A stretch of 64,000 nt of DNA from Marinobacter sp. EhC06 (GCF_001650915.1 NZ_LXYO01000035.1:62001-126000); one strand, 5' to 3'; counted from the stretch's first letter, positions 17,110-28,722 are shown. Notes: a model not told the origin generated them from the letters alone. A program made the numbers and translations.

Positions 17110-19302
17110 ATGGAAATCAACGTCAACTTTCTCGAGAACCTCAGACTTGAAGCCAAGTTTGACGATTTCACCGTCGTAACGGACCAGCCGATTCGCTACA
17201 AGGGCGACGGCTCGGCGCCCAGCCCGTTCGACTATTTCCTGGCCTCCTCTGCCCTGTGTGCGGCCTACTTTGTTCGGGTTTACTGTCTCGCTCGGGACAT
17301 TCCCACCGAGAACATCCGCCTGTCCCAGAACAACATCGTGGACCCGGAGAACCGCTACAACCAGATCTTCAAGATTTCCGTTGAGCTGCCCGAGGACATC
17401 TCAGAGAAAGACCGCCAGGGCATTCTGCGCTCGATCGACCGCTGCACCGTGAAAAAAGTGGTCCAGACCGGCCCCACCTTCGAGATTGAAACGGTCGAGA
17501 ACCTCGACGCCGATGCCCAGGCGCTGTTGATGACCCAGCCGGAAGGCGGCACCCAGACCTTTATCGAAGGCAAGGACCTGCCCCTGGAGCAGACCATCGC
17601 CAACATGACTGGCATCCTTGAAGAATTGGGCATGAAGATCGAGATTGCCTCATGGCGGAACATTGTGCCGCACGTGTGGTCCCTGCACATTCGCGATGCC
17701 GCCTCACCCATGTGCTTTACCAATGGCAAGGGTGCTACCAAGGAGAGCGCCCTGTGCTCTGCCCTGGGTGAGTTCATCGAACGGCTAAGCTGCAACTTTT
17801 TCTACAACGATCAGTTCTTTGGCGAGGAAATCGCCAACAGCGAGTTCGTCCACTATCCGAACGAAAAGTGGTTCAAACCCGGCCCCAACGACGAGCTGCC
17901 GGAAGGCATTCTGGATGAGCACTGCCTCGCCATCTACAACCCGGAGGGCGAGCTGCGCGGCTCCAACCTGATCGATACCAACTCCGGCAGAGCCGACCGG
18001 GGCATCGTCTCCCTGCCCTACGCTCGAAAATCTGACGGCGAGGTGGTGTACTTCCCTTCCAACCTGATCGAAAACCTGTTTCTCAGCAACGGCATGAGTG
18101 CGGGCAACACGCTGAACGAAGCACAGGTCCAGTGCCTGTCGGAGATTTTCGAGCGGGCGGTGAAGAAGCAGATCATCGAAGAGGAAATCGCACTGCCAGA
18201 CGTACCCCGGGAGGTACTGGAACAGTACCCGGACATCCTGGAAGGCATCGAGGCCCTGGAAGCCCAGGGCTTCCCCACGCTCGTGAAAGACGCCTCTCTC
18301 GGCGGCCAGTTCCCGGTGATGTGCGTTACCCTGATGAATCCGAGAACCGGTGGCGTGTTTGCGTCATTCGGCGCTCACCCAAGCTTCGAAGTGGCTCTTG
18401 AGCGGAGTCTGACCGAGCTATTGCAGGGCCGCAGCTTTGAAGGTTTGAACGATGTGCCGGCGCCCACCTTTAACAGTCTGGCGGTAACCGAGCCGAACAA
18501 CTTCGTGGAACACTTCATCGACTCCACCGGCGTTGTTTCCTGGCGTTTCTTCAGCGCGAAATCAGACTACGATTTTGTGGAATGGGACTTCTCCGGCACC
18601 AACGCCGAGGAAGCCGAGTGCCTGTACGGCATTCTTCGGGATCTGGACAAGGAAGTGTATGTCGCCGTCTACGAGGAACTGGGCGCGCCGGTCTGCCGGA
18701 TTCTGGTTCCAGGCTATTCCGAGGTGTATCCGGTGGAAGACCTGATCATGGATAACACCAACATGGCCCTGGACTACCGGGAAGATATCCTCAACCTGCA
18801 CCGTCTGGACGATGAGCAACTGGCCGACCTGGTGGAACGCCTGGAAGCCAGCCAGTTAGACAACTACATGACCATCATCACCCTGATTGGCGTGGAGTTC
18901 GATGAGAACACGGTGTGGGGCCAGCTCACCATCCTGGAGTTGAAGATCCTGATCTGCCTTGCCCTGCAGTGGCACGAGGAGGCGCTGGAATTCGTCGACA
19001 TGTTCCTGCAGTTCAACGACAACACCGTTGAGCGTGGCCTGTTCTACCGCGCCATGTACGCAGTGCTCGAAGTCACTCTCGATGACGAGATGGAGCTGGA
19101 CGACTACATCACCAACTTCACCCGCATGTTCGGCGAGAAAACCATGGAAGCCGTTGTTGGCTCGGTGGATGGCAGCGTTCGTTTCCACGGCCTGGAGCCC
19201 ACGAACATGCAACTGGACGGGCTGGAGAAGCACCAGCGATTGATTGAGAGCTACCGGAAGCTGCATGCCGCCCGTGCAGCCAGGGCAGGCCTGCGGCAGT
19301 AA
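17110..19302 (+). CDS. OsmC domain / YcaO domain fusion protein
   Basis: A 730-residue fusion. Residues 1-140 are an OsmC-type domain with cysteines at 50, 59 and 112 (S-S-A-L-C-A-A-Y-F and S-I-D-R-C-T-V-K-K), where OsmC proteins carry their peroxidatic pair. Residues from about 150 on are an E. coli-type YcaO: ATP-site glutamates appear in S-A-L-G-E-F-I-E-R-L and N-T-L-N-E-A-Q-V-Q-C-L-S-E-I-F-E-R, followed by a helical, TPR-like C-terminus. YcaO enzymes activate amide backbones with ATP; E. coli YcaO is linked to S12 methylthiolation by RimO. The fusion suggests a redox or thiol-handling step coupled to that chemistry. No precursor peptide gene is adjacent. Confidence 0.92.
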   Translation: MEINVNFLENLRLEAKFDDFTVVTDQPIRYKGDGSAPSPFDYFLASSALCAAYFVRVYCLARDIPTENIRLSQNNIVDPENRYNQIFKISVELPEDISEKDRQGILRSIDRCTVKKVVQTGPTFEIETVENLDADAQALLMTQPEGGTQTFIEGKDLPLEQTIANMTGILEELGMKIEIASWRNIVPHVWSLHIRDAASPMCFTNGKGATKESALCSALGEFIERLSCNFFYNDQFFGEEIANSEFVHYPNEKWFKPGPNDELPEGILDEHCLAIYNPEGELRGSNLIDTNSGRADRGIVSLPYARKSDGEVVYFPSNLIENLFLSNGMSAGNTLNEAQVQCLSEIFERAVKKQIIEEEIALPDVPREVLEQYPDILEGIEALEAQGFPTLVKDASLGGQFPVMCVTLMNPRTGGVFASFGAHPSFEVALERSLTELLQGRSFEGLNDVPAPTFNSLAVTEPNNFVEHFIDSTGVVSWRFFSAKSDYDFVEWDFSGTNAEEAECLYGILRDLDKEVYVAVYEELGAPVCRILVPGYSEVYPVEDLIMDNTNMALDYREDILNLHRLDDEQLADLVERLEASQLDNYMTIITLIGVEFDENTVWGQLTILELKILICLALQWHEEALEFVDMFLQFNDNTVERGLFYRAMYAVLEVTLDDEMELDDYITNFTRMFGEKTMEAVVGSVDGSVRFHGLEPTNMQLDGLEKHQRLIESYRKLHAARAARAGLRQ

Positions 19303-19442
19303 CAGGACGCTGAGCCAACCGCGCCGCATTGGCGGCGCGGACATTCCTGATCCACACTGGATCATTACAAGTAGCCTATTTGCGTTTAATGCCCGTACAC
19401 CTTTGTACATTTACCGGCATACGCCAAACAAGGAGCCTTGCA

Positions 19443-21002
19443 ATGAGCAATCCGGTGATCGCTGATAACAAGCCCAAGAAAGTCAGCCTGAAAGAAGGCA
19501 AGAAATACGCCTTCTGTGTTTGTGGCCGTTCCAAAAACCAGCCCTTCTGCGACGGTTCCCACGGAGACACGGGGTTCAAGCCCAAAGTCTTCAAAGCGGA
19601 GAAAGACGAGGAGGCGGTTCTGTGCCAATGCAAACAGACCGGCAGTGCTCCTTATTGCGATGGCACCCACCAGCAGTTCAGCGATGACCAGGTTGGCACG
19701 GAGGCGCCGGATTCCAACGATGATGGCGACGACAAGTCCGATGCGGCACCGAAAGCCAAATCCACCAAAGAAGAACCCACCGTTGAATTTATTCACCAGT
19801 TGGCGCGTGAAGGGCTGAGCAACATGGGCCACCACGGCCCCACGACTGCGATGGGCGTACCCCGCCACACCCTGCCCCATTGGGACGATCTTCAGCTGAT
19901 GGTAGCGCAGATGGCCAGTAAACCGCTGGCCGATGATGCCGAGGTATCAACAGAGCTGGTGATCGGGCCTGAGGCCAAAAAGCCTCTGACCCTGAGTATG
20001 CCCCTGTTCGTATCAGACATGAGTTTCGGAGCCCTGTCCGAGGAGGCGAAGATTGCCCTGGCCCGGGGCGCCGAGCTTGCTGGCACCGGCATCTGCTCTG
20101 GCGAGGGCGGCATGTTGCCGGAAGAGCAGCAGGAAAACTCCCGTTACTTCTATGAACTGGCCAGCGCCAAGTTTGGCTACAAAGAAGAGCTGCTGAAGAA
20201 AGTCCAGGCTTTCCACTTCAAGGGTGGCCAAGGCGCCAAGACCGGCACCGGCGGCCATCTGCCCGGCAACAAAAACACGGGCAAGATCTCCGAGGTTCGC
20301 AACATTCCGGAGGGTGAAGCGGCCATTTCCCCGCCCACGTTCGAGGATCTGCGCTCGGTTGAGGATTTCCAGCGCTTCGCCAGCCATGTTCGGGAAATTA
20401 CCGGTGGTATTCCCGTGGGCTTCAAGCTCAGCGCCAATCACATCGAGCGGGACGTACAATTCGCACTGGATGCCGGCGCCGACTACATCATTCTGGACGG
20501 CCGTGGCGGCGGCACCGGTGCTGCCCCGGAAATCTTCCGGGATCACATCAGTGTGCCCACCATTCCTGCCCTGGCTCGCGCCCGGCGCTATCTGGATGAT
20601 CGCGGCGCCAGCGGACGAGTCACATTGATCGTGACTGGCGGACTGCGTGTGCCCATTGATTTCGTGAAGGCCATGGCCCTGGGCGCTGACGGTATTGCCG
20701 TTGCCAACAGTGCCATGCAGTCCATTGGCTGCGTTGCGGCCCGTATCTGCAACACCAACAACTGCCCGGCAGGCATCGCGACCCAGAACAAGGATTTGCG
20801 CCAGCGGTTGAATGTGGATCAGTCAGCCAGACAGCTGCAGAACTTCCTCGAGGCCTCCGTCTCTCTGATGCAGGTGATGGCGCGGGCCTGCGGGCACGAC
20901 AGCCTGAGCAAACTGAATATAGATGACCTGTCCACCTGGCATCGGGAGATGGCCCTGCTCAGCGGCGTGCGCTACGCCGGTGTGCTCGATCCCTCTGCCT
21001 GA
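19443..21002 (+). CDS. Twin CDGSH iron-sulfur / glutamate-synthase-type FMN oxidoreductase fusion
   Basis: A 519-residue protein. Residues 20-80 contain two CDGSH-type iron-sulfur motifs: C-V-C-G-R-S-K-N-Q-P-F-C-D-G-S-H and C-Q-C-K-Q-T-G-S-A-P-Y-C-D-G-T-H. After an acidic linker (D-S-N-D-D-G-D-D-K-S-D), residues 140-519 form the FMN and iron-sulfur barrel of the glutamate synthase family, with G-G-R-G-type G-R-G-G-G-T-G-A-A-P and C-N-T-N-N-C-P-A-G-I-A-T-Q. There is no glutaminase domain, so it is not a complete GOGAT and the substrate is open. AAGGAG precedes the ATG. The 3' end overlaps the next, opposite gene by 31 bp. Confidence 0.92.
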   Translation: MSNPVIADNKPKKVSLKEGKKYAFCVCGRSKNQPFCDGSHGDTGFKPKVFKAEKDEEAVLCQCKQTGSAPYCDGTHQQFSDDQVGTEAPDSNDDGDDKSDAAPKAKSTKEEPTVEFIHQLAREGLSNMGHHGPTTAMGVPRHTLPHWDDLQLMVAQMASKPLADDAEVSTELVIGPEAKKPLTLSMPLFVSDMSFGALSEEAKIALARGAELAGTGICSGEGGMLPEEQQENSRYFYELASAKFGYKEELLKKVQAFHFKGGQGAKTGTGGHLPGNKNTGKISEVRNIPEGEAAISPPTFEDLRSVEDFQRFASHVREITGGIPVGFKLSANHIERDVQFALDAGADYIILDGRGGGTGAAPEIFRDHISVPTIPALARARRYLDDRGASGRVTLIVTGGLRVPIDFVKAMALGADGIAVANSAMQSIGCVAARICNTNNCPAGIATQNKDLRQRLNVDQSARQLQNFLEASVSLMQVMARACGHDSLSKLNIDDLSTWHREMALLSGVRYAGVLDPSA

Positions 21003-23065
21003 GATTCCTCCGCCTGAGATTCTTCTGCACTGGCCGCCAGGACTCGAACCCGTTCGAAGTCTTCCTCGGTGAACACACCGTTCACCCCGGAGATGGCGGC
21101 CAGTTTCATGCCGTGTTTCAGGCCCAATTTGTAGATTTCCCGCACCTTCTCCCACTCGATGTTCCGACCCAGGGTGAAGTTCTCGAAACGCGCTTCCAGG
21201 GCCAGCACAATGGTTTCTGCCAGGCAGGCATAGGCAATACCTTTGGGCAGGCCGATGTCTTTCATGTGCACTTCGCCCGGTAGCTGTATCTCGCCGGACT
21301 CGATCACCAGCACATCCGGACGTTTCGCCACATCTTCGGCCGGAATATCCAGCGGACGGGCTACGTCGGTGATCACACAGCCGGGCTTCACTTTCATGAT
21401 GTCGAGAATACGTTTGCCGGCGCCGGAGGTAGCGGTCACGATCATATCCATGTCCGCCAGATCCCGTTCGGCAGAACCGGCAACGTGCACGATGGCCCCG
21501 GGCGTTTCCTGTTCGATGCTTTCCTTGAGCGCCAGCAGTTTCGCCGGCTCCGGTGCGGCCAGGTAAACCTCGTCCACTGCCTTGGCCAGCAATCTGGCGC
21601 AGACGGAACCGATAGCACCCGTGGCGCCAACCACCATGGCCTTGCCGGCCGCTTTGCCACTGGGACCAATACTCACCCGCCCTATTTTCTTCATGGCGTC
21701 ATGGGCCGCCCAGAGTGCGCCGGAGGCGCTATAGCTGTTGCCGGTTGTGATCGGCAGCGGTGCCCGTTTGGCCACCGTAATTCCAGCGTCTCCCACAACC
21801 TTGGTGAACGCACCCAGGCCCATGATCTGGGCACCGAGTTTCTTCGCCAGTTTTGCCGCCTGTAGAAGCCTGGCGTAGGTAAATTCCGGCCCGTGGGCCA
21901 TGATTTCGCGAGGGGTACCCCCAACGGTAATGAGCCAACCCTCCACTTCATCACCATTCGGTGAACGAATGCCAGACACCTTCGAGTAGATGAACGGCGG
22001 TGAGTACGCTATGGCCTTTTCAACCAGGTTCATCACCACAGGAGGCGACACGTTGGCAACCCAGTCCAGAGGCGGTGTTTTGGTAAGGTATTGCTGCGAC
22101 AGGGGATGAATGACAAACGCAAACCGGTTAACCCGGCGATAACCGTTCGGGTAAAGGATCCGCGGCTCAATCTCCAGGCTCTGAATAACATCCAGATAGT
22201 CGTCGGGTCCCAACTGGTCCGGTGTCCTGGAAAGCGCCGCACTGATCATCGCCTCCATCACATTCACGCCAACGGGGCGCCCCTCCAGCCAGGGGCTGTA
22301 GTCCACCACCATGGCAACCTTGCGGGAACGCATCCAGTCCAGCGCAGCATCCGTGACCCTTGAGGTAATCACGGTTTTTCCATCCAGCTCTTTCTCAGTG
22401 AAGTTCTCCAGATCGCCTATGGAAGCCACGATGACATGGGCCTCCGATACAGCATGATGGAGAGACCCTTTCACCAAATTCTCACCCAATCGATACAGCG
22501 GTGTTCGGAGAATGGTCTCCACAGCTTTCACAGCCGCCGGCCTGAACATGATGGGTGCGGTCAGCGAGGTATAGGTTTCCAGTTGTTTCAGGGAGGTCAG
22601 CAGCCTGGGCACTCCGAAATCCGTGTAAGGATCGGCAAAGAAGAGATTTTCGGTATGCTCCGATAGCGCCCTCGCGATTCGATAGCCGGCCTGGCCATTC
22701 ATGAACAGCACACGGGCGTTGTCAAAGAAATGCCCCAGTTCGGATTGGGTATGGCGTACGGCCCATTCCTGCAGGATCGCCCGCAGGCCCGCACCGGTGG
22801 TAACGGGTTTGTCCGGTACACAGGCCTCCAGACGAGCGGTATCGGGGTGTTCAAGCTGCTCCCGGCCCACCTCATAGTGATCGTGGACCATGCTCAGACC
22901 AATGGCGTCTGCCTGCGTGTGCACCGACTCCAGAACCGCCTCGGCACGGGAGAGATCGCCGTCTGTGCCAATACGGATAATCCTGAAAGGCTGGCCGAGG
23001 AAGGAGGTTTCCAGATCGTAATCGTATTCTGAAGATCCCTGGCTGACACTGACAACGGTTTTCAT
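20972..23065 (-). CDS. Long acyl-ACP reductase-like (AAR-like) Rossmann oxidoreductase with unknown N-terminal half
   Basis: A 697-residue protein. Residues about 315-660 line up with the full length of cyanobacterial fatty acyl-ACP reductase: F-A-F-V-I-H-P-L-S for the start, G-L-G-A-F-T-K-V-V (416-424), I-T-T-G-N-S-Y-S-A (439-447), V-V-G-A-T-G-A-I-G-S (478-487, NADPH site) and A-C-L-A-E-T-I-V-L (613-621), where Cys614 falls on the thioester-forming cysteine. Alignment is by eye from memory. Residues 1-315 are unfamiliar. The C-terminus ends in a low-complexity E-S-Q-A-E repeat that overlaps the opposite gene by 31 bp. It might reduce an acyl thioester to an aldehyde; a simpler dehydrogenase is the alternative. 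Confidence 0.75.
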   Translation of the reverse strand: MKTVVSVSQGSSEYDYDLETSFLGQPFRIIRIGTDGDLSRAEAVLESVHTQADAIGLSMVHDHYEVGREQLEHPDTARLEACVPDKPVTTGAGLRAILQEWAVRHTQSELGHFFDNARVLFMNGQAGYRIARALSEHTENLFFADPYTDFGVPRLLTSLKQLETYTSLTAPIMFRPAAVKAVETILRTPLYRLGENLVKGSLHHAVSEAHVIVASIGDLENFTEKELDGKTVITSRVTDAALDWMRSRKVAMVVDYSPWLEGRPVGVNVMEAMISAALSRTPDQLGPDDYLDVIQSLEIEPRILYPNGYRRVNRFAFVIHPLSQQYLTKTPPLDWVANVSPPVVMNLVEKAIAYSPPFIYSKVSGIRSPNGDEVEGWLITVGGTPREIMAHGPEFTYARLLQAAKLAKKLGAQIMGLGAFTKVVGDAGITVAKRAPLPITTGNSYSASGALWAAHDAMKKIGRVSIGPSGKAAGKAMVVGATGAIGSVCARLLAKAVDEVYLAAPEPAKLLALKESIEQETPGAIVHVAGSAERDLADMDMIVTATSGAGKRILDIMKVKPGCVITDVARPLDIPAEDVAKRPDVLVIESGEIQLPGEVHMKDIGLPKGIAYACLAETIVLALEARFENFTLGRNIEWEKVREIYKLGLKHGMKLAAISGVNGVFTEEDFERVRVLAASAEESQAEESQAEGSSTPA

Positions 23066-23226
23066 ATTCAGGCTTCCCTTTTCCCTGTTGTTATCTTTAC
23101 AGCGTAAATCACAGGACCGGTTTATGCCTTAGCCCAGATCAAATTCCAGACCGCTATTCAACGTCTACAATAAGGTGGCGGGCCGAACGACCAATCAGAC
23201 CTTCAAGGATCAACCAGGAGCTCACT

Positions 23227-24240
23227 ATGACCATTCAGGAAGAACTGAACACCACCGTCCGGGATTTGGTTCAGCCCGGCAAGGGAATTCTCGCGGCGGA
23301 TGAAAGTCACCCCACCATTGCCAAACGCTTCAAAGCCGTTGGCGTGGAATCCAGCGAAGACAAACGCCGGGAATACCGGAGCCTCATTTTCTCTGCTTCC
23401 GGGCTCGGAGAATTCATCAGTGGGGTAATTCTTTTCGAAGAAACGCTGGGCCAGAACAGTCTGGATAATGTGGCCATGCCGAAGCTTCTGGCCAGCAAGG
23501 GCATCGTGCCGGGAATCAAGGTAGACAAGGGCAAGGGCGCCCTGGTTAATGCCCCCGGTGATGAAATCACCTTTGGCCTGGATGGTCTGGAAGATCGCCT
23601 GGAAATCTACAAGAACCAGGGTGCTCGGTTTGCCAAATGGCGCGATGTGTACCACATCTCCGACACCCTGCCCTCACGGCAGGCCATCGAGGCGAATGCC
23701 GAGGTTCTTGCCCGCTATGCTGCCATCTGCCAATCCCTGGGCATCGTGCCCATCGTCGAGCCCGAAGTACTGATTGATGGCAATCACACCATTGAGCGCT
23801 GCGCGGAAGTCAGTGAAGCGGTGATTCGCGAAGTTTTCCACGCCCTTTATCGGCATAAAGTGCAACTGGAACACATGATCCTGAAGCCCAGCATGGTGAC
23901 ACCGGGCAAGGAAAATCCCAAGGCATCACCGGAGGAAGTGGCCACAGCAACCCTTGATGTCTTTCGCAGGGCGGTGCCGGCGGCGGTACCCGGCATCTTC
24001 TTCCTCTCGGGCGGCCAGACCCCGGAAGAAGCGACCATCAACCTGAATGCCATGAACAGCATGGGGCCTCAGCCCTGGGAGCTCAGCTTCTCCTATGGTC
24101 GGGCCCTTCAGGAACCGGCCCAGAAAGCCTGGGCCGGTAGTCTGGATAATGGTCCAGAGGCGCAGGCAGCGATGCTGAAGCGCGCCCGCCTGAACGGTGC
24201 AGCGCGCTCGGGCAATTACCGACCGGAAATGGAAGACTGA
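23227..24240 (+). CDS. Fructose-bisphosphate aldolase class I
   Basis: A 337-residue class I aldolase. The opening G-K-G-I-L-A-A-D-E-S-H-P-T-I-A-K-R-F is the family signature, V-E-P-E-V-L-I-D-G-N-H-T lies mid-protein, and the Schiff-base lysine is in H-M-I-L-K-P-S-M-V. It cleaves fructose-1,6-bisphosphate to dihydroxyacetone phosphate and glyceraldehyde-3-phosphate without metal. AGGAG lies about six bases before the ATG. It stands alone, divergent from the AAR-like gene. Confidence 0.96.
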   Translation: MTIQEELNTTVRDLVQPGKGILAADESHPTIAKRFKAVGVESSEDKRREYRSLIFSASGLGEFISGVILFEETLGQNSLDNVAMPKLLASKGIVPGIKVDKGKGALVNAPGDEITFGLDGLEDRLEIYKNQGARFAKWRDVYHISDTLPSRQAIEANAEVLARYAAICQSLGIVPIVEPEVLIDGNHTIERCAEVSEAVIREVFHALYRHKVQLEHMILKPSMVTPGKENPKASPEEVATATLDVFRRAVPAAVPGIFFLSGGQTPEEATINLNAMNSMGPQPWELSFSYGRALQEPAQKAWAGSLDNGPEAQAAMLKRARLNGAARSGNYRPEMED

Positions 24241-24270
24241 TCGGCAACTGCCCTGCGTGGGCGTGTTTCC

Positions 24271-25263
24271 TCAGTTACAGCCAGAGACGCAGCTCGCCAT
24301 GCCATTGAATGCCATGGTACGGCCACTGAGGGGCACATGGACCGGCACGGTCACTGAATCCCGGAACAGGGCCGTGCGTGTGCCCTCCTGCACCTCGCCA
24401 CCGGAGGTCGCCGGTTCGTTCGCATGGGAGGCAATGACCGCCTTCGGTTGCACCAGGTCATTGATGACGTAGGCAGCCTGTTTTGGCCCGGTGGTGAACG
24501 TATCGCCAATGTTCATCACCGCCAACCCGGCGCCATAGTGATCCTTCACCACCAGTTTCTGCTCTGCTGTGATGCCGGTATCACCAGACAGGTAAACAAC
24601 CAGCCCGTTGGAAAACTTCAGCACATAGCCGGTTGGTGGCCCGACACTCGCGCCGACACCGGCAGCCGCCAGGTATTCCGCCAATGGCCCGGTCAGGAAG
24701 GAAGGCGAAACGCCATTGCTGTGAACCGCCGGCACCGTGGTGATTGCCACCCCGCCGACCTCACGTTCGCCACCGAAACGCACCAGCATGGAGTTTGCAG
24801 GGTCACCGCCCGCGTCTTTGAGCTTGGCGGCAAAGAATGCGGGCATTTCACTGCCAGTCACTATTTTCGCGCCATGCTTCACCGCAATGTCCACGGTGTT
24901 CGACTGTGGCAGCGTTGAAACACCAGTGTCCGGAGACCCGCAGGTGCCTTCGTTTGTCTTGCTGATACGTTGGTCACCCACGTGGTCGCCATGCATGTGG
25001 GAAACCAGAACAACATCAATCTTGCCCAGACGGGGATCGTCCGGCCCGGCGACGGTTCTGCCAGCGTCGTAGAGAATTCGGGTGCCATTTGGATCTTCAA
25101 ACACCAGCGCCCGGTCCCGACTGCAGAACTCACCATCGTGACTGCCCAGCGGTGTGACCTTCACCGCGTGATCATCAGCGGCAGCCGGCATGGCCGCGCC
25201 AAGTAGCATGCAGGCACCGGCGCCGGCAAACGCCAGGGTGTGGCGTAAACGTGTTGATAGCAT
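24271..25263 (-). CDS. Exported MBL-fold metallohydrolase
   Basis: A 330-residue protein with a signal peptide (basic L-S-T-R-L-R then a hydrophobic stretch ending A-M-P-A-A-A) and a metallo-beta-lactamase fold: S-H-M-H-G-D-H-V-G-D supplies the H-x-H-x-D-H metal motif, further ligands are likely in A-V-H-S-N-G, Y-L-S-G-D-T-G and I-A-S-H-A-N. It resembles the UlaG/UPF0173 branch. Acts in the periplasm or outside. GGAGGA precedes the ATG at 25263, which rules against a longer form. Two cysteines close the chain (A-S-C-V-S-G-C-N). Substrate unknown. Confidence 0.88.
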   Translation of the reverse strand: MLSTRLRHTLAFAGAGACMLLGAAMPAAADDHAVKVTPLGSHDGEFCSRDRALVFEDPNGTRILYDAGRTVAGPDDPRLGKIDVVLVSHMHGDHVGDQRISKTNEGTCGSPDTGVSTLPQSNTVDIAVKHGAKIVTGSEMPAFFAAKLKDAGGDPANSMLVRFGGEREVGGVAITTVPAVHSNGVSPSFLTGPLAEYLAAAGVGASVGPPTGYVLKFSNGLVVYLSGDTGITAEQKLVVKDHYGAGLAVMNIGDTFTTGPKQAAYVINDLVQPKAVIASHANEPATSGGEVQEGTRTALFRDSVTVPVHVPLSGRTMAFNGMASCVSGCN

Positions 25264-25370
25264 GGTGTTCGTCCTCCCACTCGTTTTATTGTTGGTGCTG
25301 ACATTGATACGAACGACACAACCGTTAATACCAGTGTAGCCGGGGAAAACTGACAAGGGGGATATCGGTA

Positions 25371-26342
25371 TCAGGCAGCGCGGGAACCTGGAACTGAAAC
25401 CTGCTGTTCAAGACAGGCCATCATGGGTGCCACCTGGCGGATCTTGCGGGCCTCGGGCCAGAGGATTTGAGCTTCGGCAAAGCCCTGGCGAAGGAAGTTG
25501 AGCCACTGTTTGATGCGGCCTGTCACATAGCGGTCTTCCAGCCAGCCCTGCAGAACCGTGGCGTACTCACGAACCAGGGCCACCGCTTCCGGCCAGGTCA
25601 TATCCGGTAATGTTTCGCCCTGCTGGCTGGCTTTGATCTGACGAGCCAGGTCTGGCCTGGCTATGAGCCCACGGCCAATCATGACATCGTCGCAGCCGGA
25701 GACCTCCCGGCATCGCCAGTAGTCCGCCACTGTCCAGATTTCGCCATTGGCAATGATATGGGTCTTTACCGCTTCCCGTGCCCGGGCGATTTCCTCCCAG
25801 TAGGCAGGCGGTTTGTAACCATCCACCTTGCTGCGGGCATGGATGACAATTTCTTCAGCCCCTGCGGCCTCCAGGGCCTGGGCACAGGCCACACCCATGG
25901 ACCGGTCGTCATAGCCCAGTCGCATCTTGGCCGTGACGGGCACGTGGCCTGCCACCGCCTGGCGTACGGCGGCCACAATTTCATGCATGAGCTCCGGTTC
26001 GCGCATCAGGACGCAACCACCTTTGTGCTTGTTCACCGTTTTCGCCGGGCAGCCAAAATTGATATCGACCTGGGTGGCGCCCAGTTCTGCAGCACGCACA
26101 CCATGTCGCGCCATCTGGATCGGGTCAGATCCCAGTAACTGGACTGCAACGGGCGTACCCACCCGGGTGAGAGACTGGTTATGTAGCTCAGGGGCGTACT
26201 TGTAGAACACTCTGGGCGGCAGCATGCCGTGGGTCACTCGAACGAATTCGGTTACGCACCGGTCAATACCGCCTACCTCGGTGAGGGTTTCACGGATAGG
26301 TGCGTCAACCAGCCCTTCCATCGGGGCAAGAATAATCCGCAT
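25371..26342 (-). CDS. dusC: tRNA-dihydrouridine(16) synthase DusC
   Basis: A 323-residue FMN enzyme that reduces uridine to dihydrouridine in the tRNA D-loop. The start M-R-I-I-L-A-P-M-E-G-L-V-D-A-P and the active-site cysteine motif I-N-F-G-C-P-A-K-T-V-N-K identify a Dus protein; the early A-P-M-E-G and the overall length match DusC (U16) rather than DusA or DusB. The late G-R-G-L-I-A-R-P-D-L is the phosphate-binding loop of FMN. It is 108 bp after the exported MBL gene start in the same orientation. Confidence 0.92.
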   Translation of the reverse strand: MRIILAPMEGLVDAPIRETLTEVGGIDRCVTEFVRVTHGMLPPRVFYKYAPELHNQSLTRVGTPVAVQLLGSDPIQMARHGVRAAELGATQVDINFGCPAKTVNKHKGGCVLMREPELMHEIVAAVRQAVAGHVPVTAKMRLGYDDRSMGVACAQALEAAGAEEIVIHARSKVDGYKPPAYWEEIARAREAVKTHIIANGEIWTVADYWRCREVSGCDDVMIGRGLIARPDLARQIKASQQGETLPDMTWPEAVALVREYATVLQGWLEDRYVTGRIKQWLNFLRQGFAEAQILWPEARKIRQVAPMMACLEQQVSVPGSRAA

Positions 26343-26436
26343 GAGTGCTCCAGTCTTTACAGGGTCTGTTCAGGGTGAGACTGATCAAAAATCAGACGGA
26401 GCGGATTGTAAGGAATTTGGCGGGAAGTTGATAGAC

Positions 26437-26460
26437 GGGCACCCCGTTACCGGGGCGCCC
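26437..26460 (-). terminator. GC-rich hairpin after katG
   Basis: GGGCACCCCGTTACCGGGGCGCCC-type inverted repeat (24 bp, nine paired bases each side around a six-base centre) 20 bp beyond the katG stop. No T-run follows on the katG strand, so it may be a weak or Rho-assisted terminator or an mRNA-stabilising stem. Confidence 0.45.
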
Positions 26461-26479
26461 AACCATCTGCTTACAGGTC

Positions 26480-28708
<2,229 letters not shown>

Positions 28709-28722
28709 CTATAGGACACAAC

